From positions 174,485-238,484 of the forward strand of contig NZ_JADEYR010000003.1 of NCBI RefSeq assembly GCF_015209585.1: DNA of 64,000 nt. Reading direction: 5' to 3'. Below the pieces are notes generated by a model. That model saw nothing but the letters and a program-made list of their open reading frames with translations. It did not search any database and was not told the DNA's origin. The DNA is from Brachybacterium epidermidis (lineage in GTDB: Bacteria; Actinomycetota; Actinomycetes; Actinomycetales; Dermabacteraceae). This document shows positions 7,244-15,502 of this stretch, in pieces (within the stretch, counting starts at the first letter, position 1; each line of letters begins with the position of its first letter). Position numbers and translations under genes: made by a program.

Positions 7244-8350
7244 ATGACCGCTACACCGCGCTCCGAGTCGATCCGACTGCGCTCCGCGCTGGAGGCGCTG
7301 CCCGCCTACGTGGCCGGCAAGCCCGCCGCCAACGGGGCAGGCCCTCGGTTCAAGGTCTCCTCGAACGAATCGCCGTTCCCTCCGCCCGCGGCGGTGCGGG
7401 AGGCCGTGATCACCGCGATGGACAGCGCGAACCGCTACCCCGACATGGGTGCGGTGGCCCTGCGGGAGGCGCTCGGTGCCCTGCACGGCGTGGACCCCAC
7501 GCAGATCGCCGTGTCCACGGGCTCGGTGGCCGTCTGCGGCGATCTGGTGCGCGCCGTCGTCGACCCCGGCGACGAGGTGGTCTTCGCCTGGCGCTCCTTC
7601 GAGGCCTACCCGATCCTGGTGGGCTCCCACGGTGGGGTCAGCGTCCCGGTTCCCCTGACCGCCACCTTCGAGCACGACCTCGAGACCATGGCCGCCGCCA
7701 TCACCGACCGCACCCGCCTGGTGCTGCTGTGCACACCCAACAACCCCACCGGGCCCTCGCTGACCACCGAGCAGATCCGCGTCTTCCTGAGCCGGGTGCC
7801 GGAGCACGTGGTGGTGGCCCTGGACGAGGCCTACCGGGAGTTCCACGACCCCGACTCCGTGGCCGAGACCGCCACGATCTTCCGCGACCATCCCAACGTG
7901 GTGCTGCTGCGCACCTTCTCCAAGATGCAGGGCCTGGCGGGCCTGCGGATCGGCTACGCCGTGGCCCACCCCCGGCTGGCCCGTGCACTTGGCCAGGTCA
8001 CCGTGCCCTTCGGAGCGGGATCCCTGGCCCAGGCCGCGGCCCTGGCCAGCTGCGAGCCGGCCGTGATGGCCGAGCTCGAGCAGCGGGCCGCATGGATCCG
8101 TGAGGAACGCGCGCGCGTGGCCGATGCACTGCGGGCGCAGGGCTGGGAGCTGCCGGTGAGCCAGGGCAACTTCCTGTACTTCCCGCTGGCCGAGCGCAGC
8201 GCGCAGTTCGCCGCCTTCGCCGAGCAGCGCGGCCTGGTGCTACGGGCCTATGGGGTGGACGGCGTGCGTGCCACCATCGCCGAGCAGGAGGCCAACGACC
8301 TGCTGATCGACATCTGCGGCCAGTGGCGCGAGCGCGACGCGCAGGCCTGA
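7244..8350 (+). CDS. HisC-like PLP-dependent aminotransferase
   Basis: A 368-residue fold-type I aminotransferase of the histidinol-phosphate / aromatic aminotransferase (HisC/Pat) group. Visible landmarks are SSNESPFPPP at the N-terminus, CTPNNPTGPSLT with the conserved Asn, ALDEAYREF with the PLP-contacting Asp, and RTFSKMQGLAGLRIGYA with the PLP-binding lysine. It moves an amino group between 2-oxoglutarate/glutamate and an aromatic 2-oxoacid or histidinol phosphate. No his genes adjoin it, so a Pat-like aromatic role is as likely as histidine synthesis. TAACCT 6 nt before the ATG indicates a leaderless start. Confidence 0.88.
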   Translation: MTATPRSESIRLRSALEALPAYVAGKPAANGAGPRFKVSSNESPFPPPAAVREAVITAMDSANRYPDMGAVALREALGALHGVDPTQIAVSTGSVAVCGDLVRAVVDPGDEVVFAWRSFEAYPILVGSHGGVSVPVPLTATFEHDLETMAAAITDRTRLVLLCTPNNPTGPSLTTEQIRVFLSRVPEHVVVALDEAYREFHDPDSVAETATIFRDHPNVVLLRTFSKMQGLAGLRIGYAVAHPRLARALGQVTVPFGAGSLAQAAALASCEPAVMAELEQRAAWIREERARVADALRAQGWELPVSQGNFLYFPLAERSAQFAAFAEQRGLVLRAYGVDGVRATIAEQEANDLLIDICGQWRERDAQA

Positions 8351-8468
8351 GAGGCGCCGACGGTCCACGGCAACCCACGGGGGCCGGTACGCCCCGAGCG
8401 GCCCTTGGGCGTACCCTCCTGGCGGCGGACCGGCAGGACCGGGCCGGATCGAGGAAGGAGCAGAGCGG

Positions 8469-9791
8469 ATGAGCAGCGTCAGCGCGCCACGTCTGGGAGG
8501 CCCGCGGGCCTACGTGGTGTGGATCGCGGCCGTGCTCGCCTACGCCTCGGCAGTGCTGCAGCGCACCACCATGGGTGTGGCCGGACTTGACGCCACCGAG
8601 CGCTTCGGCGCCTCCGCCCCCATCGTCTCCACCTTCGTGGTGGTGCAGCTGCTGGTGTACGCGCTGGCGCAGGTCCCGGCCGGCCTGCTGCTGGACCGGT
8701 ACGGCTCCCGGGTCACGCTCACCGCCGGCGCCGTGCTGATGGCCGCCGGTCAGCTGCTGCTGGCCCACGCCGACACCGTCACCGTGGCGATCCTGGCGCG
8801 AGTGGTGGTGGGTGCGGGGGACGCCCTCACGTTCTCCAGTGCCATCCGCCTGGTGCCGGCCTGGTTCCCCGCCGCCCGGGTCCCGATCCTCACCCAGCTC
8901 ACCGGGATCCTGGGCCAGGTGGGGCAGATCGCCTCCGCCGTGCCCTTCGTGATGATCCTGTCCCTGCACGGGTGGACCCCGGCCTTCACCGCCTCTGCCG
9001 GGGTGGCGGCCTGCGGAGCGCTGCTGGCACTGCTCCTGGTGCGAGCCACCCCACCCGGGATGCGCCGTCCCACCGTGAAGCAGGACCTTCGGCGCATCCC
9101 CCTGGTGCTGGGACGCATCCTCCGTCACCCCGCCACCCAGCTCGGATTCTTCACCCATCTCACCTCCGGGTTCCCCGGGATCGTGTTCTCCATGATGTGG
9201 GGGTTCCCGTACCTCACGGCGGGGGAGCGGCTGCCGCTGCCGGTGGCATCCGGGGTGATGACGGTGCTGGTGATCGCGGGCATCGTCTCCGGGCCCGTGA
9301 TCGGCGCGCTCACCCAGCGCCACCCGCTGCGCCGCTCCACCCTGGTGCTGCTGATCATCGCCACCATCCTGGTGCCGCTGATCGCCCTGGTGCTCTGGCC
9401 GGGACCCGCCCCTATGTGGCTGCTGATCGTGCTGGTGGCAGGCCTGGCGATCGGCGGTCCCGGTTCCAACGTGGGCTTCGACTTCCCGCGCACGGACCTG
9501 GCCCGGCACCGCCTGGGCACCGCGACCGGTGTGGTGATCATGGGCGGTTTCGTCGGCGGCCTGGTGGCGATCCTGGTGATCGGCCTGGTGCTGGACGCCC
9601 TGCGTCCCGACGGTGCCTACGACCTGGAGGCCTTCCGCATCGCCTTCGCGGTGCAGATCCCGCTGATCCTCGCCGGGATCACCGGGATGCTGGTGAGCCG
9701 CCGCAACCTGCGCCGCCGCATGGCTGCCCGCGGGCAGGTGGTCCCGCCGTGGCGCGAGGTGTTCCGCAACGGCCGATGGCGGAGGATCTGA
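8469..9791 (+). CDS. MFS transporter
   Basis: A 440-residue polytopic membrane protein with about 12 hydrophobic segments. The first loop has LYA-less actinobacterial style (VLQRTTMGVAGLDATERF), and PAGLLLDRYGSRVTL between segments 2 and 3 is the MFS motif A. Expected to be a secondary transporter in the cytoplasmic membrane; the substrate is unknown. GGAAGGAG lies 9 nt before the ATG. It stands 118 nt after the aminotransferase gene and may have its own promoter in that gap. Confidence 0.88.
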   Translation: MSSVSAPRLGGPRAYVVWIAAVLAYASAVLQRTTMGVAGLDATERFGASAPIVSTFVVVQLLVYALAQVPAGLLLDRYGSRVTLTAGAVLMAAGQLLLAHADTVTVAILARVVVGAGDALTFSSAIRLVPAWFPAARVPILTQLTGILGQVGQIASAVPFVMILSLHGWTPAFTASAGVAACGALLALLLVRATPPGMRRPTVKQDLRRIPLVLGRILRHPATQLGFFTHLTSGFPGIVFSMMWGFPYLTAGERLPLPVASGVMTVLVIAGIVSGPVIGALTQRHPLRRSTLVLLIIATILVPLIALVLWPGPAPMWLLIVLVAGLAIGGPGSNVGFDFPRTDLARHRLGTATGVVIMGGFVGGLVAILVIGLVLDALRPDGAYDLEAFRIAFAVQIPLILAGITGMLVSRRNLRRRMAARGQVVPPWREVFRNGRWRRI

Positions 9792-9956
9792 CCCCCGGTC
9801 CGGATGCAGCAGGCCATCCCGGGGGACGCTCGCGGCGTGTCGGCCCGGGAACGATCACTAGGCTGGTCCGCAACCACCCGCCCGGTGCCGCGTGGCCGCG
9901 ACCCAGCCCCGCAGCCCCGCCTCCACTTCGTCGTCCTTCCAGCTCAGGAGCCTTCC

Positions 9957-11246
9957 ATGACGTTCACTCTCGGCATCGTCGGCATCGGCCAGTTCGGCTC
10001 CCACTTCGCGGAGCTGTTCGCCGCTCACCCCGAGATCGACGCCCTCTACGCGGTGGACTCGATCCCCGAGCGGATCGACGCCGTCGAAGCACGCGGTGTG
10101 CCGTTCGCCGGGCGCTTCGACACCCTCGAGCAGCTGCTGGACTCCGACGTGGACGCCGTGGCGATCTTCACCCAGCGCTGGACCCACGGCCAGCACGCCC
10201 TGGCCGCCCTGCGCGCCGGCAAGCACGTGTACTCCTCCGTGCCGATGGCCATCGAGGAGGAGGAGATCCGTCAGATCACCGAGGAGGTGCAGCGCAGCGG
10301 CCTGGTGTACATGATGGGCGAGACCAGCCAGTACAACGCCGCAGTGGTGCTGGCCCGCCGCCTGTACCGGCAGGGCGTGTTCGGTGAGGTGTTCTACGCC
10401 GAGGGCGACTACGTCCACGACATGGACCTGGGGTTCTACGACGCCTACAAGTACTCCGGCGGCGAGCAGTGGAAGTCCACCGCCTCCTACCCGCCGCTGC
10501 TGTACCCCACGCACTCGATCGGCGGCATCCTGGGCGTGATCCCGAACCACGCGGTCTCCGTCTCCGCGATCGGCCGCCCCGACACCCGCGGCGACGGGGT
10601 GTTCGACAAGAGCGTCTCGATGTTCGGCAACGACGTCTCCAACGCCTTCGCCCTGTTCGAGATGGACAACGGCGGCGCGTTCCGCACCAATGAGCTGCGC
10701 CGCGTTGGCTACCCCTCCCACAAGCGCGAGTCCCGCTTCCGGTTCTTCGGCGAGGAGTCCTCCTTCGAGGAGACCGTGGAGGTCACCTACTGGCACGACA
10801 AGCAGCGGGTGCTGGAGGTGACCGACCTGATCGCCACCGGCGCCACCATGAGCCTGGACGATCCGCGCCTGGCCGACGTCTCCCCGGCCCTGCGCGACGC
10901 CTTCGTGGCCGGTGCCGCCCCCGCCCACCACCAGGCGCGCCTGCCCAAGGAGCTCCAGGGCAAGCCCAACGGCCACGAGGGGGCCCACCACTTCCTGGTG
11001 GACGATTTCGCCCGCGCCGTGGCCGACGGCATGCAGCCCATGGTCAACGCCTGGCAGGCCGCCCGCTACACCCTGCCCGGGGTGATCGCCCACCAGTCGA
11101 TGAACCGGGACGGCGAGCGCCTGCCCATCACCGACCTGGGCGACTGCCCCCTGCCGGTGCAGGACCTCGACGTCGACCAGGAGCCGCTGGACCTCGAGGC
11201 CCTGTTCGCGGCGCAGGATGCACGGAAGGGCTCCGCTGTGCAGTGA
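9957..11246 (+). CDS. Gfo/Idh/MocA family oxidoreductase
   Basis: A 429-residue NAD(P)-dependent oxidoreductase of the glucose-fructose / inositol dehydrogenase family. The N-terminal Rossmann motif is GIVGIGQFGSHF. AGKHVYSSVPMA corresponds to the conserved EKP-type block, with VP in place of the usual catalytic KP, so the lysine is missing at that place. The C-terminal domain includes GETSQYNAAVVLARR and YPTHSIGGILGV with the conserved His. It likely acts on a sugar or sugar derivative, possibly non-canonically. The start at 9957 is supported by CAGGAG 6 nt upstream; a -10-like TAGGCT at 9859-9864 would give a leader of about 90 nt. Confidence 0.85.
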   Translation: MTFTLGIVGIGQFGSHFAELFAAHPEIDALYAVDSIPERIDAVEARGVPFAGRFDTLEQLLDSDVDAVAIFTQRWTHGQHALAALRAGKHVYSSVPMAIEEEEIRQITEEVQRSGLVYMMGETSQYNAAVVLARRLYRQGVFGEVFYAEGDYVHDMDLGFYDAYKYSGGEQWKSTASYPPLLYPTHSIGGILGVIPNHAVSVSAIGRPDTRGDGVFDKSVSMFGNDVSNAFALFEMDNGGAFRTNELRRVGYPSHKRESRFRFFGEESSFEETVEVTYWHDKQRVLEVTDLIATGATMSLDDPRLADVSPALRDAFVAGAAPAHHQARLPKELQGKPNGHEGAHHFLVDDFARAVADGMQPMVNAWQAARYTLPGVIAHQSMNRDGERLPITDLGDCPLPVQDLDVDQEPLDLEALFAAQDARKGSAVQ

Positions 11247-11282
11247 GGAGCTGCCGGGCCGTGACCGGGAGCGTGCTTCCTC

Positions 11283-11885
11283 TCACTCGGCGTCCGACTC
11301 GGTGTACGCCAGTCCCAGCAGCGTGCCGTCCTCGGCCACGGTGATCTCCGCTCGGGTTGCACGTCCGGTGCGTTCCTCGATCCGGGAGACATGCAGGACA
11401 CGCCCGATCAGCCTGGCCTGCGGGGGGCCGGCGCGGGTGAGCTCCCCGTACACCGCCGGGACGGCGTCGAAGGCGCGCGCCACGCCGCCGGATCCCGCCA
11501 TGCGGCGGATATGGGCGGAGGCGCGCTGCTCCAGCTCCTCGTAGCGGCGCTCCGCGGCTGCATCCAGCAGCCCGACGGCAGCGGCCACCTGGGAGGCGGA
11601 GGGATCCGGCTGCGGGCGCGTGACCTTGAGGGGCACCTGGCGCCCGAACCGCTTCTGCGCGGCCTGCCGAGTGATCCCCAGCTGCTCACCGATGGCGGCC
11701 CAGGTCATCCCGGTGGCGCGGGCCTCGGCGACGAACAGGTGCAGGGTGCGCTCGGCGGTATCGGCCAGATGGGCGGCCGCCGCGAGGGACTGCTGGACCT
11801 GTGCGCCCGGTGCGTCGGCCAGCGGCCCCAGGCACAGGGCCGAGGCCACGCTGATCTCATCGCGCAGTCGGGAACGGTCGTCCAT
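11283..11885 (-). CDS. helix-turn-helix DNA-binding protein of unknown role
   Basis: A 200-residue protein. Residues about 58-80 (ATGMTWAAIGEQLGITRQAA followed by QKRFG) form a clear helix-turn-helix of the kind common in small actinobacterial regulators. The C-terminal 100 residues (EELEQRASAHIRRMAG, then VPAVYGELTRAG and AEITVAEDGTLLG) are not a domain I recognise. The open frame continues upstream over the CPBP gene, but the ATG at 11885 is the sensible start: GACAAT lies 6 nt before it, fitting a leaderless promoter. Confidence 0.72.
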   Translation of the reverse strand: MDDRSRLRDEISVASALCLGPLADAPGAQVQQSLAAAAHLADTAERTLHLFVAEARATGMTWAAIGEQLGITRQAAQKRFGRQVPLKVTRPQPDPSASQVAAAVGLLDAAAERRYEELEQRASAHIRRMAGSGGVARAFDAVPAVYGELTRAGPPQARLIGRVLHVSRIEERTGRATRAEITVAEDGTLLGLAYTESDAE

Positions 11886-11932
11886 GGCGGCATTGTCTCG
11901 CGCCCCGGGTCCCGTGGCTGCGCGACGTCGAG

Positions 11933-12910
11933 CTACAGCACATCGGGGGTCTGCGGGCCGTGCTGCTGCGGCCCGAAGGTGCCCCGAGCCCCTCGCGGCA
12001 TGATCAGGTAGGCGGCGAACACCGTCAGGGCGATCCCGATCACCCCCAGCGGGGTGTCGATGAACCAGTTCATCTGCTCGAGCGTTCCCTGGGTCGCCAC
12101 GATGGACACCGCCAGCCCCACGGTGCTGTTGAGCGTGGAGTGTGCGAAGGCCGCGGGCAGGGGGTTGCCGCCCGCGCGCTCGGTGATCGCCCCGAAAAGG
12201 AAGTGCAGTGCCACACACGCGATGATGAACATGCCGATCGCCAGAGGACGGGGCGCTCCGGGGTAGTTGTGTCCGATCAGCGTGATCGGCAGGTGCCACA
12301 GCGACCAGATGAGAGCACCCACCACGATCGCCCCGGTGAAGCCCAGGGGCTTCAGCTGCCGCCACAGCCAGCCGCGCCAGCCGATCTCCTCTCCCAGGGC
12401 GGGGATCACGGAGACGAGCAGGTTCACGGCGGTGACAGCCAGCACGACGGTCACGGCGACCGGCACGGGCATCTCGGCGCCGGCGTCGGCCATCGCAATG
12501 GTCGTCGCGTGTGCCCAGGTGCTGCCGGTGAGATCACCCGGCACGCCGCGCAGCACCATGATCACGGCGGAGGCGGCGTTGATCGCCAGCATCACCAGCA
12601 CGGCCAGCGGGATCCACAGCGCCAGGCGCTTCCAGCGACCGCGGAAGCGCAGCCCCACCTCATCCCGCCAGGAGCCCCTGGTCACCAGCTTCACCACGAT
12701 CACGGTGGCGATCGCAGGGGCGAACATGCCTGCGGACAGCACCCATGAGTACAGGGGGTGGGTGATACCGCCGGGCAGGAACCAGAACGGGGCAGCGCTC
12801 AGGGCGAGCAGCGCGTAGGCGATCGCGGCGAAGATCAGCACCGGTTTCCAGGGGACCGAATGAGGCGGGGGCAGCATCTCGGCGGGTCGGTGTGCGGGAT
12901 GGGGGCTCAT
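11933..12910 (-). CDS. CPBP family intramembrane metalloprotease
   Basis: A 325-residue polytopic membrane protein with the hallmark of CPBP/Abi proteases: GEEIGWRGWLWRQL (EExxxR motif) and a downstream membrane segment with SLWHLPI, followed by a third motif region containing AVALHFLFG and FAHSTLN. These are membrane-embedded glutamate-type proteases related to type II CAAX prenyl endopeptidases; physiological targets are usually unknown. The ATG at 12910 is used rather than upstream starts because CACACT lies 6 nt before it and TTGACT stands at a -35 position, with a palindrome over the -35. Confidence 0.85.
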   Translation of the reverse strand: MSPHPAHRPAEMLPPPHSVPWKPVLIFAAIAYALLALSAAPFWFLPGGITHPLYSWVLSAGMFAPAIATVIVVKLVTRGSWRDEVGLRFRGRWKRLALWIPLAVLVMLAINAASAVIMVLRGVPGDLTGSTWAHATTIAMADAGAEMPVPVAVTVVLAVTAVNLLVSVIPALGEEIGWRGWLWRQLKPLGFTGAIVVGALIWSLWHLPITLIGHNYPGAPRPLAIGMFIIACVALHFLFGAITERAGGNPLPAAFAHSTLNSTVGLAVSIVATQGTLEQMNWFIDTPLGVIGIALTVFAAYLIMPRGARGTFGPQQHGPQTPDVL

Positions 12911-12941
12911 GACAGGAGTGTGATGCGACAGCCACCAGGAA

Positions 12942-12958
12942 GTCAACTGATGGTTGAC
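12942..12958. promoter_or_regulatory. palindromic site overlapping the CPBP gene promoter
   Basis: The sequence GTCAAC-TGATG-GTTGAC is a perfect inverted repeat with 6-bp arms and a 5-nt centre. On the minus strand it overlaps the -35 hexamer TTGACT of the CPBP gene (spacer of about 18 nt to CACACT, then 6 nt to the ATG). This is where a repressor would act; no regulator can be named. Confidence 0.5.
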
Positions 12959-13047
12959 ATGCGCGGGCCTGCGGCCTGGATCGACTGCTCCTTGTGTAGT
13001 GGATGGTCCTCGCACGGTGGGATGCGCGGCTGCCGGAGAGTCCGCTC

Positions 13048-13218
13048 ATGCTGGTGTACGTCGCCCTGCCCTGCATCCTCCTCGCCGTGGTGACCCTTGC
13101 AGCTGGGATGCGCGCGTGGCAGTCGCGTCCAGCTGCCGCGATCGTGAGCAGCAGTGGTCCCCACGGCGCGCCGGAGTCGGTCGGCGAGGCTCCTCCCTCT
13201 CACCCTACGGAACCGTAG
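13048..13218 (+). CDS. possible small single-span membrane protein
   Basis: A 56-residue open frame whose first 20 residues (MLVYVALPCILLAVVTLAAG) make a plausible membrane span, followed by a positively charged MRAWQSR and a polar, Ser/Pro-rich tail. CGGAGAG lies about 7 nt before the ATG. It fills the otherwise empty gap between the CPBP promoter and the dehydrogenase operon, and its end overlaps the palindrome at 13204-13219. I cannot match it to a family; short hydrophobic frames arise by chance in such DNA, so this is tentative. Confidence 0.3.
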   Translation: MLVYVALPCILLAVVTLAAGMRAWQSRPAAAIVSSSGPHGAPESVGEAPPSHPTEP

Positions 13219-13226
13219 GTTACGAT
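13204..13226 (+). promoter_or_regulatory. palindromic operator and leaderless promoter of the 2-oxoacid dehydrogenase operon
   Basis: A perfect 16-bp palindrome, CCTACGGAACCGTAGG (13204-13219), is followed after one base by the -10 hexamer TACGAT (13221-13226), which ends exactly 6 nt before the GTG start of the E1alpha gene. The palindrome occupies the spacer between the -35 and -10 regions, so a dimeric repressor bound there would block transcription. The regulator is unknown. Confidence 0.65.
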
Positions 13227-13232
13227 CGAGCG

Positions 13233-14486
13233 GTGAGCGCGTTCTCGACCACCATCCCGCCTGTCGCCGACCAGGAGCCGATGACCCAGCTCCTGGCTCC
13301 CGACGGCACCCGGACCCCCCACGAGGAGTTGGACGCCGTCCTGGCGGGGCACAGCACCGCATCCCCCGCAGGTGCCGCTGAGGGCGATGCGTCAGCAACC
13401 GCCGACCCCGGACCGGACCTGGCCTCCCCGGAACGCCTGCGCGGCTACTACCGCGACATGGTGATGATCCGCGCGGCAGACCTCGAGGCCACCTCGCTGC
13501 AGCGGCAGGGCCAACTGGGCCTGTGGGCCAGTGCGCTCGGGCAGGAGGCCGCGCAGATCGGCGCCGGGCACGCGGCCCGCACCCAGGACTACCTCGTCCC
13601 CACCTACCGCGAGCACGGGGTCGCCTGGGCGCGCGGCATCGAGCCGATGCGCCTGCTGGAGATGTACCGCGGGATCTCCCACTGCGGCTGGGACCCGTAC
13701 GAGCTGCGCACCCACCCGTACATGATCGTGCTGGGCTCCCAGGCCCCCCATGCCGTGGGCTACGCCATGGGCCTGCAGCGCGACGGCCTGGTGGGAACCG
13801 GCGACCTCGACAGCGACACCGCGGTGCTGGCCCTGTTCGGCGACGGCGCCTCCAGCGAGGGCGAGGTCTCCGAGTCCTTCACCTTCGCCGCCTCCTTCCA
13901 GGCACCGGTGGTGTTCTACACCCAGAACAACCAGTGGGCGATCTCCGTGCCCACCTCCGTGCAGACCCGGGTGCCACTGGCCCAGCGCTCCCGCGGCTGG
14001 GGCATCCCCTCGATCCGGGTGGACGGCAACGACGTGCTGGCCGTACTCGCCGCCGTGCGCTCGGCCATGGACGCGGCCCGCGCCGGGGAAGGGCCCCGCT
14101 TCATCGAGGCCATCACCTACCGCATGGCCGCCCACACCACCAGCGACGACGCCTCCCGCTACCGCAGCAGCGAGGAGGAGCAGCAGTGGGCCGACAAGGA
14201 CCCGATCCTGCGCCTGCGCCGCCACCTCGCCCAGCTCGACGAGATCGACGAGACCTACGTGAAGGCCTGCGAGGAGGAGGCCCACGACCTCGCCATGCGC
14301 CTGCACCACTTCATCCACGACATGCCCGATCCGGACCCGGTAGCCATGTTCGACCACGTCTACGCGGAGCCCCATCCCGTGGTGGAGCGCGACCGCGAGC
14401 AGTACCTGCAGTACGTCGCCCAGTTCGAGGACGACGCAGACAGCACCGAAGGATCCGGCGCGACGGGCGGGGGGAGCGGCCGATGA
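13233..14486 (+). CDS. 2-oxoacid dehydrogenase E1 component, alpha subunit
   Basis: A 417-residue E1 alpha subunit of a pyruvate / branched-chain 2-oxoacid dehydrogenase complex. The thiamine diphosphate motif runs from GDGASSEGEVSE to TQNNQWAIS, and the substrate-side histidine block is YREHGVAWARG. It decarboxylates the 2-oxoacid with the beta subunit and passes the acyl group to lipoyl-E2. The two-gene E1 and the E2 layout favour the branched-chain (Bkd) type, but pyruvate is not excluded. The GTG at 13233 is inferred from TACGAT 6 nt upstream; a downstream ATG at 13281 is possible. The first 50 residues are a disordered Ala/Pro-rich stretch. Confidence 0.9.
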   Translation: MSAFSTTIPPVADQEPMTQLLAPDGTRTPHEELDAVLAGHSTASPAGAAEGDASATADPGPDLASPERLRGYYRDMVMIRAADLEATSLQRQGQLGLWASALGQEAAQIGAGHAARTQDYLVPTYREHGVAWARGIEPMRLLEMYRGISHCGWDPYELRTHPYMIVLGSQAPHAVGYAMGLQRDGLVGTGDLDSDTAVLALFGDGASSEGEVSESFTFAASFQAPVVFYTQNNQWAISVPTSVQTRVPLAQRSRGWGIPSIRVDGNDVLAVLAAVRSAMDAARAGEGPRFIEAITYRMAAHTTSDDASRYRSSEEEQQWADKDPILRLRRHLAQLDEIDETYVKACEEEAHDLAMRLHHFIHDMPDPDPVAMFDHVYAEPHPVVERDREQYLQYVAQFEDDADSTEGSGATGGGSGR

Positions 14487-15472
14487 GCACCACCAGCAGC
14501 ACTCTTCCCATCGCCAAGGCGATCACCGCGGGACTGCGCGACGCCATGCGCGCCGATGACCGCGTGCTGATCATGGGGGAGGACGTGGGCGTGCTCGGCG
14601 GCGTCTTCCGCGTCACCGATGGTCTGCACGCCGAGTTCGGCTCCCAGCGGGTGGTGGACACCCCGCTGGCCGAGGCCGGGATCGTGGGCACCGCCGTGGG
14701 CCTGGCCTACCGGGGGTATCGGCCCGTGGTGGAGATCCAGTTCGACGGCTTCGTGTTCCCGGCCTTCAACCAGATCACCACCCAGGTCGCCAAGATGCAC
14801 TACCGCACCCAGGGCCGGGTGAGCCTGCCGATCGTGATCCGCATCCCCCACGGCGGCGGCATCGGCGCGGTGGAGCACCACTCCGAGAGCCCCGAGGCAC
14901 TGTTCGCCCACACCGCCGGACTGCGCATCCTGGCCCCCGCCACCAGCCAGGACGCCTACTGGATGACCCGCCAGGCCATCGAGAGCGACGACCCGGTGAT
15001 CATGCTGGAGCCCAAGCGCCGCTACTGGGTCAAGGGCGACGTGGATCCCGACCACCGGCCCGAGCTGTCCCCCTGGGAGGCAGCCGTGGCCCGCCCCGGC
15101 ACCGACGCCACCCTGCTGGCCTGGGGCCCCAGCCTCCCGCTGGCCCTGGAGAGCGCCGAGGCCGCGGCGGCTGAGGGCGTCGACCTCGAGGTGATCGACG
15201 CCCGCTCGCTGGCACCCCTGGACCTGCCCACGGTCTACGAGTCGGTCAAGCGCACCGGCCGCCTGGTGATCGTGCACGAGGCCCCCGTGCTCGGAGGTCT
15301 GGGCGGTGAGATCGCCGCCCGCGTGGCCGAGGAGTGCTTCTCCCACCTGGAGGCGCCCGTGCTGCGAGTGGGCGGCTACCACACCCCTTACCCGCCGGCC
15401 CGCATGGAGCACGCCTACCTGCCCGATCTGGACCGGGTGCTGGACGCCGTGGATCGCGTCCTCGCACACTGA
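14483..15472 (+). CDS. 2-oxoacid dehydrogenase E1 component, beta subunit
   Basis: A 329-residue transketolase-like E1 beta subunit. Conserved blocks are MGEDVGVLGGVFRVT, VVDTPLAEAGIVGTAVG, the EIQFDGFVFPAFNQI stretch, and the C-terminal HEAPVLGGLGGEIAA. With the alpha subunit it forms the thiamine-dependent decarboxylase. Its ATG overlaps the alpha stop codon by 4 nt and is preceded by a strong GGGGGGAG, so the two subunits are translationally coupled, as expected for a stoichiometric heterotetramer. Confidence 0.93.
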   Translation: MSTTSSTLPIAKAITAGLRDAMRADDRVLIMGEDVGVLGGVFRVTDGLHAEFGSQRVVDTPLAEAGIVGTAVGLAYRGYRPVVEIQFDGFVFPAFNQITTQVAKMHYRTQGRVSLPIVIRIPHGGGIGAVEHHSESPEALFAHTAGLRILAPATSQDAYWMTRQAIESDDPVIMLEPKRRYWVKGDVDPDHRPELSPWEAAVARPGTDATLLAWGPSLPLALESAEAAAAEGVDLEVIDARSLAPLDLPTVYESVKRTGRLVIVHEAPVLGGLGGEIAARVAEECFSHLEAPVLRVGGYHTPYPPARMEHAYLPDLDRVLDAVDRVLAH

Positions 15473-15502
15473 CTGTTCCCACCCCCGTGGAAGGACCACC
15501 CC

